64,000 nt of DNA from Planctomycetota bacterium (GCA_020638835.1 JACKHV010000003.1:548367-612366); one strand, 5' to 3'. Positions 53,136 to 61,783 are shown, counted from the stretch's first letter. Made by a program: numbers and translations. The notes: a model not told the origin generated them from the sequence alone.

Positions 53136-54083
53136 ATGACTCCCGCACCGCTGCGCCGCAGGCGCTCCACCTTCAATCCCTTCCTCGCCGGCCTGCTGGG
53201 TCTCGTCGCGGTCGTCGGCATCTTGCTGACGCTGCACTTCACGGAACAGCTCGAGCTGCCCTTCGTGGACAAGGTCCTCGGTCGCGAAGTGCAAGCCGCC
53301 GAAGTCGGCGTCGAGCGCGTCCCCGTGCTGATCACGGCGCGCGACCTCGAGCCCGGGCAGGCGGTGATGCGCGCCGACGTCTGGGACCCGACCGTGCAGA
53401 ACTTCAAGGTTGTCTGGATGCCGCGCGACAGCGTCAAGCCGGAGTGGATCCTGCGCTGGGGCGAAATCGAGGGGCGCGTGATGGCGCACGCGAAACTCAA
53501 GGACAAGGCCTTCAAGGAGTCCGACTTCCTGCCCGAGGGCACGCGCCCCGGCGTCGCGTCGCTCGTGCCTCCCGGCATGCGCATGGTGACGATCCCGCAC
53601 GGCCGCATCCACGGGCTCGAGACGCTGAACTACCAGGATCGCTTCGACCTCGTCGCACAGGTCAAGATCTCGGAGGAGCAGATCAAGGCCGCGCAGGAGG
53701 CGGTCGAAGGCTTGTCTCCCGACGCAGCGATCGAGCTCGGGCGCCTGCGCGGTGACGCGAAGCGCATGGAGGTCTGCCGCGACGCGATGCGCCTACCCGA
53801 CCTGCCCGCGAGCGGCTCGGGCGGCAAGGCGCCGATCGCGATCGCCGTCGCGGAAAACGAGGTGAGCCTCCTGCTAGAAGCCCTGAAGGGCAAGGACGAC
53901 CTCGACTGTATCGCCTACTCGGGCAACGACGTCGCGTGGGCGAACCGCAAGCTCGACGTGAACTACGACCCTCAGCAGAAGCTGCAGGAGATCCTCGGAT
54001 CGACGCGCGAGATCCGCATCCGCGAGGGCGGCACGACGCGCACGATCCGCGTGAACCGCTACGAAGAACAGTCGGGCAACTAG
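53136..54083 (+). CDS. CpaB/RcpC pilus-assembly protein with SAF domain
   Basis: 315 residues. One N-terminal membrane helix (~17-32) is followed by a SAF-like domain (V-P-V-L-I-T-A-R-D-L-E-P-G-Q, G-R-V-M-A-H-A-K, V-P-P-G-M-R-M-V-T-I) and a C-terminal RcpC-like part with V-A-E-N-E-V-S-L-L-L-E-A-L. CpaB sits in the periplasm with the secretin. Here it follows the pilin and pseudopilin genes rather than preceding the secretin. Confidence 0.82.
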   Translation: MTPAPLRRRRSTFNPFLAGLLGLVAVVGILLTLHFTEQLELPFVDKVLGREVQAAEVGVERVPVLITARDLEPGQAVMRADVWDPTVQNFKVVWMPRDSVKPEWILRWGEIEGRVMAHAKLKDKAFKESDFLPEGTRPGVASLVPPGMRMVTIPHGRIHGLETLNYQDRFDLVAQVKISEEQIKAAQEAVEGLSPDAAIELGRLRGDAKRMEVCRDAMRLPDLPASGSGGKAPIAIAVAENEVSLLLEALKGKDDLDCIAYSGNDVAWANRKLDVNYDPQQKLQEILGSTREIRIREGGTTRTIRVNRYEEQSGN

Positions 54084-54102
54084 GCACAGACGGACTCAGG
54101 CC

Positions 54103-55557
54103 ATGCAACGACCCACGACCCCGAGGACCGCGAACGAGAAGCGAGGCGCCGTACTGGTGATCTTCGCGCTCGTCGTCGTCGGTCTGTTCGCGGTCATGGC
54201 GCTGATGGTCGACCTCGGGCTCGCGACCTTGACGCAGCGGCAGATGCAGACGGCGTCGGACTCGGCGGCGCTCGAGATCCTGCGCGACCGCGACCACACG
54301 CGGCTGAACGCGACGAACAGCGGTCCCGCCTTCACGCGCGACCGCCGTCGCCGCCAGTACAACACGCCCTTCGCGGACGCGCCCTTCGTGGCCGCGGTCG
54401 GCACCGAGGTGATCCCCGGGCAGACGAACGGAGCGGGTGCCTACATCCACCACGCGGCGGGGCCCGGCGGCTTGCAGGCCGGATCCACCTTCGTCGAGAG
54501 CGGTTGGTCGGCGCCCGGCTTGCGCCTCAACTACCAGTACGACGAGGACGCGGACATCAACAACCCGATCAACAGCGCGAACGGCGACGTCGTGAGCGGT
54601 CGTTGGGTGGGGGACGGTGTCGCCGGGATCGGCGGCAACCCGCGCTGGATGGAGACGGCTGACTACACGCGCCTCGACTTCGAGCCCGCGGCTCCCGAGG
54701 ACGCGCCCTTCGGACGCTCGGTGCTCGTGCGCCTGCGTCGCACGCGGACGAACTTCGACCCCGCGGCGCTGGCGCTCGACAACGAGCCCTACGTCTCGAC
54801 GACGGGCCGCACGCTCCCGCTGCTGTTCGGCCGCGGCACGACGATCCAGGGGACGAGCTCGCCGACCGAGGAGTTCTCGATCCGCCACCGCGGCATCGCC
54901 GTGCGCGCGACGACGATCAGCGACTCCGCTCCCGTCGTACGCGTCGGAACCGCGCAGCCGGGGATGCCGAACGGCTGGGACATCGGTCTGATCCCCGTCG
55001 CCTTCTTCGAGGGCGTGCTGCTCAGCAGCAACCCGCTGTGGTGGGAGCTCGACGAGAACGGCAACCAGTACATGGACCTGGCGCGCGACGAGTACGACCA
55101 CTACGTCTTCGGCGAGTCCGGCGAATGGTTGACCGGCGTGCTGATCCAGAACGCGCAGACCGTCGTCGGCACGACCGTGACGATCAACACCGAGCCGACG
55201 CCCGGCTGGGCGGACCCGGTGTACTGGGCGCGCGGCGAAGGCTACGCGCCGATCTACCGCACGGTCTTCTCCGGAGGACTGCGCCGACTCGTGATCGGCT
55301 TCCTGCGCTTGAAGGTCGGCATCGCGCGCGACGACGCGGGCAACCCGATCCTCGACCCGAACACCGGCGAACCGATGATGCGCGTCACGAAGCTGCGCAA
55401 CACGACGTCGCCCGGCAGGCCGTGGATGGCCTACCGCAACGCGAGCACGAGCTTCGGCGGTGCTCAACCCACCCTCTCCCCGCAGCTGTGGGACTGGGTA
55501 CTCGGACAACTGAACTCACTCGACGGCGCGATCCACGCCCCGTCGATCGTGCGCTGA
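54103..55557 (+). CDS. TadG-like pilus-locus protein
   Basis: 484 residues. The N-terminus has K-R-G-A-V-L-V-I-F-A-L-V-V-V-G-L-F-A-V-M-A-L, a hydrophobic segment of the TadE/TadG type (~13-36), then D-L-G-x-A-T-L-T-Q-R-Q-M-Q-T-A-S-D-S-A-A-L, typical of TadG. The large remaining part contains no evident von Willebrand A motif. It is likely a membrane-anchored periplasmic protein of the pilus machine. Confidence 0.75.
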   Translation: MQRPTTPRTANEKRGAVLVIFALVVVGLFAVMALMVDLGLATLTQRQMQTASDSAALEILRDRDHTRLNATNSGPAFTRDRRRRQYNTPFADAPFVAAVGTEVIPGQTNGAGAYIHHAAGPGGLQAGSTFVESGWSAPGLRLNYQYDEDADINNPINSANGDVVSGRWVGDGVAGIGGNPRWMETADYTRLDFEPAAPEDAPFGRSVLVRLRRTRTNFDPAALALDNEPYVSTTGRTLPLLFGRGTTIQGTSSPTEEFSIRHRGIAVRATTISDSAPVVRVGTAQPGMPNGWDIGLIPVAFFEGVLLSSNPLWWELDENGNQYMDLARDEYDHYVFGESGEWLTGVLIQNAQTVVGTTVTINTEPTPGWADPVYWARGEGYAPIYRTVFSGGLRRLVIGFLRLKVGIARDDAGNPILDPNTGEPMMRVTKLRNTTSPGRPWMAYRNASTSFGGAQPTLSPQLWDWVLGQLNSLDGAIHAPSIVR

Positions 55558-55573
55558 TACTGGAGGCCGCAAG

Positions 55574-56797
55574 GTGGAGAATCCGCAGATCTTGCTCATC
55601 GGGTCCGACCCGGCACTGAAAGCTGAATTCGAGGCCGCGACCGACGGCCTGCGCCGTTGGCACCCGCTCGTGCACTTCGCCCACGACCGCCGTCAAGGCG
55701 TAGAGCTGGCGCGCAGCCGCCGGCCGGACCTGGTCGTGATCGAGTCGCCGCGCGACTGCGATGCGCTGAAGAGCCTCGCGAGCGAGCTCTCGGTCGCCGC
55801 GCCCGACTGCCAGATCGTGGCGGCGTACCAGAAGCGCAGCTTCGACGGGGACGACAGCGAGAGCAAGTTCCTCATCGAGGCGATGCGCTCGCGCGTCGCG
55901 GACTTCCTGCAACGCCCGCTCTCGAGCAGCGAGCTGCAGGAGACGCTCGACCGCACGCTCAACCGCGCGCAACGCGGCTCGGGGCGGATGGGCAAGGTGC
56001 TGTCCTTCGTCAGCAACAAGGGCGGCGCCGGCAAGTCGACGATCAGCGTGAACACGGCCGTCGCGCTCGCGATGCGCCACCCGGGCGAAGTGCTGCTCGT
56101 CGACACCTCGCTGCAGCTCGGCGTGGCCGCCATGATGCTCGACGTCGCCCCGCGCACGACGATCGTCGACGCCATCCGCGAGAGCCACCGCCTGGACGAG
56201 ACGCTGCTGCGCCAGCTCGCCGTGCAGTCGGAGTGCGGCCTGCACGTGCTCGCCGCGCCGCCGGACGCCGTCGAGGCCAGCCACGTCGACGACGAAGGCT
56301 TCTCGCGCATCCTGACGCTCGCGCGCCGCGCGTACCGCTACGTCGTCGTCGACACCTACCCGATGCTCGACGCGGTGATCATGGCCGCGCTCGACCTGTC
56401 GGACCTGGTCTACGTCGTCTTCCACGGCACGGTGCCCAGCGTCGTCGGCAACGCGCACTTCATCGACGTTCTGCGCAAGGTCGGCGTCTCGCAGGGGCGT
56501 CAACGCGTCGTGCTGAACTACAACTTCCCCAAGGTCTCGGGCGCGCTGCGCGTCGACGACGTCGTCGAGCGCCTGGGCCGCGAGGTCGACCACGTCTTCC
56601 CGTACCAGAAGCGCATCCTGACGGCGCTCAACACGGGACGGCCGTACGCGCTGAAGGCGGGTCGCCGCTGGGGCTTCGGCAAGTCGCTGAACCGCCTCGC
56701 CGACGAGATCGAGAACCTGCCCGGTGCGCACGGTTCGTCGGTGGAGTTCCGCACGCGTCCCAGCGACGGCCGCGTGGGAGGTGAGGTGCTCGCGTGA
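55574..56797 (+). CDS. TadZ/CpaE-like localisation ATPase
   Basis: 407 residues from a GTG with GGAGG about 8 bases upstream. The N-terminal ~125 residues look like an atypical receiver domain without a clear phosphorylation Asp. The C-terminal part is a MinD/ParA-type ATPase: deviant Walker A N-K-G-G-A-G-K-S-T (148-156), V-D-T-S-L-Q-L-G, and V-V-V-D-T-Y-P-M. TadZ places the pilus machine at a cell pole. The last four bases overlap the start of tadA (GTGA). Confidence 0.86.
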   Translation: MENPQILLIGSDPALKAEFEAATDGLRRWHPLVHFAHDRRQGVELARSRRPDLVVIESPRDCDALKSLASELSVAAPDCQIVAAYQKRSFDGDDSESKFLIEAMRSRVADFLQRPLSSSELQETLDRTLNRAQRGSGRMGKVLSFVSNKGGAGKSTISVNTAVALAMRHPGEVLLVDTSLQLGVAAMMLDVAPRTTIVDAIRESHRLDETLLRQLAVQSECGLHVLAAPPDAVEASHVDDEGFSRILTLARRAYRYVVVDTYPMLDAVIMAALDLSDLVYVVFHGTVPSVVGNAHFIDVLRKVGVSQGRQRVVLNYNFPKVSGALRVDDVVERLGREVDHVFPYQKRILTALNTGRPYALKAGRRWGFGKSLNRLADEIENLPGAHGSSVEFRTRPSDGRVGGEVLA

Positions 56798-58236
56798 ACG
56801 TCCACTCGAACGGACAGAGCGCCAACACCGACAACTCGGTGGAGGCACGCGACCGGTTCCGCGCCGCGCTGACGACGGCCGCGGCGGCACGCTTGCGTCC
56901 CGAGCGCGCGCGCTCGGAGCGCAACTCGCGCGCCGAGGCGGAGCGCCGCGCCAGCGGCGTCGACTACTTGAGCATCAAGGCCGACCTGCACGAGCGCCTG
57001 CTCGACGAGATCGGCGAGAAGAACCTGCTCGGCGCGAAGGAAGAGGTCGTCAGCGCTGCCGTCACCCAGTTCGTCGAGCGTGTGCTCGAGTCCGAGGAGC
57101 TGCCGCTGAACGAGGACGAGCGCGGACGCCTCGCCGACGAACTCGTCGAGGAAACCCTCGGCATCGGACCGCTCGCCCCGCTGATGGCGGACCCCGCCGT
57201 GACCGACATACTCGTCAACGGCCCGAACCGCATCTACGTCGAGCGCTTCGGCCGGCTCGAGAAGACCGACGTGCGCTTCCGCGACAACGACCACGTCAAG
57301 CGCGTGATCGAGCGCATCGCGGCGCGCGTCGGCCGGCGCATCGACTTGTCGTCTCCTATGGTGGACGTGCGCCTGCCCGACGGCAGCCGGGTGAACGCGA
57401 CCCTGCCGCCCGTCTCGATCGACGGCCCGACGCTCTCCATCCGCCGCTTCGGTCGCCAGCGCCTGCGCCGCGAAGACCTGATCCGCCTGCGCATGTGGTC
57501 GGAGGAGATGGTCGCCTTCCTCGAGCACGTCGTGCGCGCGCGCAAGAACATCATCGTCGCCGGCGGCACCGGCGCCGGTAAGTCGACGGCGCTCGGCGCG
57601 ATGGCGGAAGCGATCCCGAATCACGAGCGCATCGTGACGATCGAGGACACGGCCGAGCTCGTGCTCGACCAAGAACACGTCGTGCGCCTCGAGACGCGTC
57701 CGCCGAACGTCGAAGGTCGCGGTCTGATCACGGCGCGCGATCTGGTGATCAACTCGCTGCGCATGCGGCCCGACCGCATCATCATGGGCGAGGTGCGCGG
57801 ACCCGAGGCCTTGGACATGCTCCAAGCGCTGAACACGGGCCACGACGGCGGTCTGTCCACGATCCACGCCAACTCGCCGCGCGACGCGCTCGCTCGTCTC
57901 GAGACGATGGTCTTGATGGCGGGGCTCGACCTACCGAGCCGCGCGATCCGCGAACAGATCGTCTCCGCGATCCAGATCGTCGTGCACATCCGTCGCTTCG
58001 AGGACGGCGTGCGCCGCGTGGAGTGCATCTCGGAGCTGACGGGCATGGAAGGTACGACGCCGCTCCTGCAGGACGTCTTCCGCTTCCACTGCACCGGTCG
58101 CAAGGGGCGTCGCATCCAGGGCGAGTTCGTCGCGACGGGCATCGTGCCGCGCGTGGCACTCGAGCTGCGCGAGCAGGGCTTCGACTTCCCGCTCGAGCTG
58201 TTCAAGAAACCCGCGAACTACAACGGCCATGCTTGA
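56794..58236 (+). CDS. tadA: TadA/CpaF secretion ATPase
   Basis: 480 residues from GTG 56794. An N-terminal helical domain (~60-130) is followed by the ATPase core: Walker A G-G-T-G-A-G-K-S-T (257-265), the Asp box E-D-T-A-E-L, the Walker B region R-I-I-M-G-E-V-R-G-P-E-A, and the His box N-T-G-H-D-G-G-L-S-T-I-H-A-N-S. It powers assembly (and perhaps retraction) of the Flp pilus at the inner membrane with TadB and TadC. It overlaps tadB by eight bases. Confidence 0.93.
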   Translation: MNVHSNGQSANTDNSVEARDRFRAALTTAAAARLRPERARSERNSRAEAERRASGVDYLSIKADLHERLLDEIGEKNLLGAKEEVVSAAVTQFVERVLESEELPLNEDERGRLADELVEETLGIGPLAPLMADPAVTDILVNGPNRIYVERFGRLEKTDVRFRDNDHVKRVIERIAARVGRRIDLSSPMVDVRLPDGSRVNATLPPVSIDGPTLSIRRFGRQRLRREDLIRLRMWSEEMVAFLEHVVRARKNIIVAGGTGAGKSTALGAMAEAIPNHERIVTIEDTAELVLDQEHVVRLETRPPNVEGRGLITARDLVINSLRMRPDRIIMGEVRGPEALDMLQALNTGHDGGLSTIHANSPRDALARLETMVLMAGLDLPSRAIREQIVSAIQIVVHIRRFEDGVRRVECISELTGMEGTTPLLQDVFRFHCTGRKGRRIQGEFVATGIVPRVALELREQGFDFPLELFKKPANYNGHA

Positions 58237-59080
58237 AGTCGTGATGAGCGGCGGAGCCGCCGCGGTGGTCGGAGCGGGCGCATGGGCGATGCGCCGGCGC
58301 AGGCTGCGCGACCTCGCGCGCGAGCGACTCGCGGAGCCGTACGTGCAGATCAAGGAGGAGCGCGAGGTCGGGCCGCCCGTGCTGCGCGGCGTGCGCGCGT
58401 GGGTACCGCCGGCGGTCGCGCTCGGCGTGTGGATCGTGCTCGGCCCGATCGTCGGCTTGAAGCTGCCGTTCGCGATCTCGCTCGCCCTCGTCGTCGGCAT
58501 CCTGTTCTGGATCCACGAGGACAACCGCGCGCAGAAGGAGAGCCTCGACCTCGAGGCGCAGCTCGCCGAAGGCATCGACTTCATCGTCGGTTCGCTCGGT
58601 GCGGGCGGCGGTACGCTCGACGCGATCGACAACGCCTCGAAGGAAGTGCGTCAACCGCTCGGCGGCCTCTTCGAGGATCTCGTCGGCCGCCTGCGCTACG
58701 GCGACACGCCGCGTGCCGTGCTCGAGGACCTCGCGGAACGCGTCCCGCTCGAGAGCTTCCGCCTGTTCTCGTTCACCGTGCTGGTACACGAGGAGACGGG
58801 CGGCAGCCTGGCGCCGATCCTCTCCAGCGTCGGCCGCACCATGCGCGACCGCATCGACCTCGCACGCCGCGTGCGTTCCGAGTCACGTCAGTCGATGGCG
58901 TCGGTCGTCGGCATCCTCTTCATCACCTACGCGATCGCGATCGTCACGTGGCGCGTCGATCCGGAGCGCATGGAAGCCTTCCTGAACGACGAGACCGGCG
59001 CGCGCTTCGCCGCGGGCGCGGTGTTCCTGCAAGCGGTCGGTCTCCTGATCATGTCGAAGCTCAGCCGCATCCGGTACTAG
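58229..59080 (+). CDS. tadB: TadB inner-membrane platform protein
   Basis: 283 residues of the type II secretion F (T2SSF) fold. Two N-terminal membrane helices lie at ~2-15 and ~62-95, then a cytoplasmic helical domain (A-E-G-I-D-F-I-V-G-S-L-G-A-G, R-L-R-Y-G-D-T-P), then two C-terminal helices (S-V-V-G-I-L-F-I-T-Y-A and the last 20 residues). It starts inside the end of tadA (ATGCTTGA overlap) and pairs with TadC. Confidence 0.88.
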   Translation: MLEVVMSGGAAAVVGAGAWAMRRRRLRDLARERLAEPYVQIKEEREVGPPVLRGVRAWVPPAVALGVWIVLGPIVGLKLPFAISLALVVGILFWIHEDNRAQKESLDLEAQLAEGIDFIVGSLGAGGGTLDAIDNASKEVRQPLGGLFEDLVGRLRYGDTPRAVLEDLAERVPLESFRLFSFTVLVHEETGGSLAPILSSVGRTMRDRIDLARRVRSESRQSMASVVGILFITYAIAIVTWRVDPERMEAFLNDETGARFAAGAVFLQAVGLLIMSKLSRIRY

Positions 59081-59083
59081 GCC

Positions 59084-59989
59084 ATGAAGTCACTCTTGAT
59101 CACGCTCGGCTGGTTGTTCGCGATGGCGGTCGCTTATCTCATCGCGACGCGCTGGCACCGCCTCACCAGCGTGCGCCGCCGCGTGCTCGACTCGGGCGAC
59201 GTGATCATGGAAGAGGAGGTCCCCGAGGAGTCGGGCGACAGGTTGACGCGCTGGTTGGCGCTGGCCGGCTACCGGGCGCCCGGTTCCGCGAGCGCCTTCC
59301 TGCTCGCGTGCCTCTTGTCAGCGGCGCTCGGCGCGGCGCTCGGGCTCGCGTCACACAGCTTCGGTCTGTTCGAGCTGTTGCAGGAGCGCGCGGAGAACAT
59401 GCCGGTCGCGATCGGAGGAGTCAGCGGACCGCTCTTCGCCGCCGGACCGTGGCTGCTGTTCCTCGGCATCGCATCGATCCCGTGGCTGACGGTGCGCCGT
59501 CGACGCCGCGAGCGCGTGCTCTCGATCGAACAAGACCTGCCGGTGGTGCTCGACCTCTTCGCGACCCTCTCCGAGTCGGGCCTCGGCTTCGACGCTTCGC
59601 TCTCGAAGCTGCTCGAGTCCGAGAACGACGACCGTCCCCTCGAAGCCGAGCTGCGTCTCTTCCAGCTCGAGACCCTGACCGGCATCCCTCGCGTGCAGTG
59701 CTTCCGCCGCCTGTCCGACCGCTGCCGCGTCGGTTCGATGACGATCTTCTGCTCGGCGATGGTGCAAGCGGAACAAGTCGGCGCCGGCTTCTCCGCCGTG
59801 CTCGCGCGTCAAGCCGCCGACTTGCGCACGCGCCGCCGCGAAGAGGCGATGGTCCAGGCACACGCTCTCCCGGTGAAGCTCGTCTTCCCGCTCGTCGCCT
59901 TCTTCCTGCCGAGCATCTTCCTGGTCACTCTGGGGCCGGCCTTCCGCGACTTCATGGAGATGATCGATGGGGTGATCCAGGGGTACTGA
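59084..59989 (+). CDS. tadC: TadC inner-membrane platform protein
   Basis: 301 residues with a T2SSF domain: L-P-V-V-L-D-L-F-A-T-L-S-E-S-G-L-G-F-D-A-S-L and V-Q-A-E-Q-V-G-A-G-F-S-A-V-L. It also has four membrane helices (N-terminal, ~65-90, ~110-130, C-terminal). It is the last gene of the pilus locus, three bases after tadB. The TGA stop lies inside a GGTACTGA unit that begins an inverted repeat, so the repeat supplies the stop codon (the protein ends Q-G-Y). Confidence 0.88.
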   Translation: MKSLLITLGWLFAMAVAYLIATRWHRLTSVRRRVLDSGDVIMEEEVPEESGDRLTRWLALAGYRAPGSASAFLLACLLSAALGAALGLASHSFGLFELLQERAENMPVAIGGVSGPLFAAGPWLLFLGIASIPWLTVRRRRRERVLSIEQDLPVVLDLFATLSESGLGFDASLSKLLESENDDRPLEAELRLFQLETLTGIPRVQCFRRLSDRCRVGSMTIFCSAMVQAEQVGAGFSAVLARQAADLRTRRREEAMVQAHALPVKLVFPLVAFFLPSIFLVTLGPAFRDFMEMIDGVIQGY

Positions 59990-59992
59990 ACC

Positions 59993-60103
59993 CGGCGGTA
60001 CTGAACCAGGTATAAAACATCACACCCCCGCGACCACCAAGCCCCCAGGGGGGCTTGGTGGTCGCGGGGGTGTGATGATTTATACCTGGTTCAGTACCGC
60101 CGC
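59993..60103. repeat. Inverted repeat, copy B of the GGTACNGAACCAGGT family
   Basis: Arms of about 50 bases (59993-60047 and 60052-60103) are inverse complements with a single mismatch; the inner end is a run of C on one side and G on the other. An extra partial unit (GGTACTGAACCC) precedes it at 59982, inside the end of tadC. The right arm encodes the last codons and the TAA stop of rsmE (60080-60082). It lies between the convergent tadC and rsmE genes. It could form a very stable cruciform or a two-way terminator. Confidence 0.88.
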
Positions 60104-60865
60104 GATCGCGCAGGCCGCTTCCGCCGCCGTTTCGATCCTCAGCACGAAGGGAGTCAGCTTGACTCGCGCGGCCCCGGCTTCGACCAGCGCCCGCTCCTCG
60201 TCAGGGCTCCAACCGCCCTCGGGGCCCAGGGACAGAATCGTCATTCTCTTGGCCGTTTCGGGCTCACTCGGCCCTGTTCCGGCCAAGAAATCCACCAAAG
60301 TGCGCTCGGAGCGCGGATCGAGGCATGCCAACCGCGAGCCGGTCGGCCGGCCCGCCAGGCGCTCCTCGAGCGTCCGCGGACCCTCCAACTCCGGCATCCA
60401 CCTGCGCCCCGACTGCTTGCACGCCTCCCGCGCCCGCCGCCGCAGCTTCTCGAGCCGGTTCGCCCCCGCTTCCCGTGCGTGCGGCGCCGTCCGTTCCGTC
60501 ACCAACGCGGCCACCCGCGCCGCGCCAAGCTGCGTCAGCCGATCGACCATCTCCTCCGCGCGACCGGCCTTCGGCAGGGGAGCCCAGACCTCGATCCAGG
60601 GCAGCGGCGCATTCGTTTCGCCCGGAGCCGGCTCGACCGGCAGCGCCTCGACGACCCCGAGCTCGAGCTTCCGCTTGCCGGCCCCGATCACCGCAATCCG
60701 CCAAGCTCCACCGCGACCATCCAACCCGAGCAGCTCATCACCGACCGCGACGCGCAACACGCGCAGCGCATGCTGTTCGTCCTCCGGAAGCAACCGCGCC
60801 ACTCCACCCGCGGGCGGTCCGGCGAGGAAGAAGCAGCGAAGCGAGTCGAGGTCGGCGCGGGGCAT
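60080..60865 (-). CDS. rsmE: 16S rRNA (uracil-1498-N3)-methyltransferase
   Basis: 261 residues of the RsmE SPOUT family: an N-terminal PUA-like domain (~10-70, H-A-L-R-V-L-R-V-A-V-G-D), then the knot methyltransferase with Q-L-G-A-A-R-V, R-E-A-C-K-Q-S-G-R, S-L-G-P-E-G-G-W-S-P-D-E-E (SAM-binding knot) and V-L-R-I-E-T-A-A-E-A-A. It methylates U1498 of 16S rRNA. The terminal L-N-Q-V after A-I-A-A-V is encoded by the inverted repeat and is probably not part of the native enzyme. Confidence 0.92.
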   Translation of the reverse strand: MPRADLDSLRCFFLAGPPAGGVARLLPEDEQHALRVLRVAVGDELLGLDGRGGAWRIAVIGAGKRKLELGVVEALPVEPAPGETNAPLPWIEVWAPLPKAGRAEEMVDRLTQLGAARVAALVTERTAPHAREAGANRLEKLRRRAREACKQSGRRWMPELEGPRTLEERLAGRPTGSRLACLDPRSERTLVDFLAGTGPSEPETAKRMTILSLGPEGGWSPDEERALVEAGAARVKLTPFVLRIETAAEAACAIAAVLNQV

Positions 60866-60870
60866 CGCGA

Positions 60871-60976
60871 GACGGTACCGAACCAGGTCAAAATCATCAT
60901 GCCCCGTCTCGACCGGAGCCCGGCGTCACGTCTCCGTGTCGGGGGGTGAGGATTCTGACCTGGTTCGGACCGTCAC
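60871..60976. repeat. Inverted repeat, copy C of the GGTACNGAACCAGGT family
   Basis: Left arm 60871-60905 and right arm 60941-60976 share GAACCAGGTCA at the same distance from the outer end; the right arm lacks one base in GGT(A)CC. The inner ends are C-rich and G-rich as in copies A and B. It lies 5 bases upstream of the rsmE start codon, so here it does not separate convergent genes. That argues against a pure terminator role. Confidence 0.75.
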
Positions 60977-61055
60977 GCTAGCATCGAGTCCCATGGCAAG
61001 GCTCCCCCGTTCATCACCGATCACCGTGCGCCGCACTCGCGTCCGGCGGAAGGGC

Positions 61056-61092
61056 GAGGGGGGTGTGATGATTTATTACTGGATCGGTACCT
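61056..61092. repeat. Single arm (copy D) of the GGTACNGAACCAGGT family
   Basis: Read on the minus strand this stretch begins GGTACCGATCCAGTAATAAA and continues into ATCATCACACCCC. It matches the arms of copy B at most positions. No partner arm is found nearby, so it looks like a half or decayed element. It lies 25 bases from the end of the first gene of the lower-GC segment and may mark that segment's border. Confidence 0.7.
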
Positions 61093-61116
61093 TTCAAGTT
61101 GGTGTGGCGGCCTTCT

Positions 61117-61779
61117 TTACGGCAGCAGCCAGGGCCCAAGAACGTGCATCCAAAGGACCCATCCCGCGCCGCATCCAACGAGAGCACCAGCAAGGAAGAG
61201 TGCGCGGTTGGGCACGGGAACAAACAGTCTCACCCCCCTTACGCAGACGGCGACCCCGAATCCACCGAGTATTGCAGGTAGCACCCACAGAGGAAGTCCC
61301 AGCATCAAGCAGGCAATCGTCTCATCGGTTAGCGTCCACCCGCCACTGACTACCGATTTGAGGAGCGCGAAGATCGCTGTGAACACCTGGCGTGCCCAAA
61401 ACAGCGTCAGTAGAAACGGGACCCATCCACGTTTCGTGCTGGCCGGAATCAAGTGGCCGCGGCGGTCTAAACTAACCAGCCAGCACAGGCCGAAAGTGCC
61501 GATTGTGATCCCGACAAGAGGGCCAGCAAGCACAACAAGCAATTCTGCCATCTCACTCGATGGTATTGGGGTCTCCCAGGTCGTCGAGCGGTAATGGAGC
61601 GTAGCGTCGAAGCCGACGGCAGTGGCCACCGAGTAGTGGCTCAGTTCATGTATGAACGTCCCGAGGGCGGGCATTGGCACGAACACAAGCAGCGGAGAGG
61701 TGAACACTCCTATTGCCCCCTTGGCGTGTCGATACCGAAAGAGCGCTGAGAGGTGCCCCACGCGGAAGGTCTCGGCCAC
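61117..61779 (-). CDS. Membrane protein with HELSH motif (M50-like)
   Basis: About 220 residues from a GTG start that touches GGAG, so the start is uncertain. Five or six membrane helices are predicted. F-I-H-E-L-S-H-Y-S-V-A at ~43-53 is a zinc-protease-type H-E-x-x-H inside a helix, as in site-2 proteases of family M50, but a clear second motif (N-x-x-P-x-x-x-L-D-G) is missing. GC content and codon use are visibly lower than in the flanking genes. It begins 4 bases after the stop of a secreted-protein gene and forms a two-gene unit with it. Confidence 0.65.
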   Translation of the reverse strand: MAETFRVGHLSALFRYRHAKGAIGVFTSPLLVFVPMPALGTFIHELSHYSVATAVGFDATLHYRSTTWETPIPSSEMAELLVVLAGPLVGITIGTFGLCWLVSLDRRGHLIPASTKRGWVPFLLTLFWARQVFTAIFALLKSVVSGGWTLTDETIACLMLGLPLWVLPAILGGFGVAVCVRGVRLFVPVPNRALFLAGALVGCGAGWVLWMHVLGPWLLP

Positions 61780-61783
61780 TCCG

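Noticed and set aside
60072..61349. Plus-strand open frame of about 425 codons across rsmE and repeats
   Set aside because: It reads the antisense of rsmE and two inverted repeats; Ser/Arg/Pro-rich with no domain.
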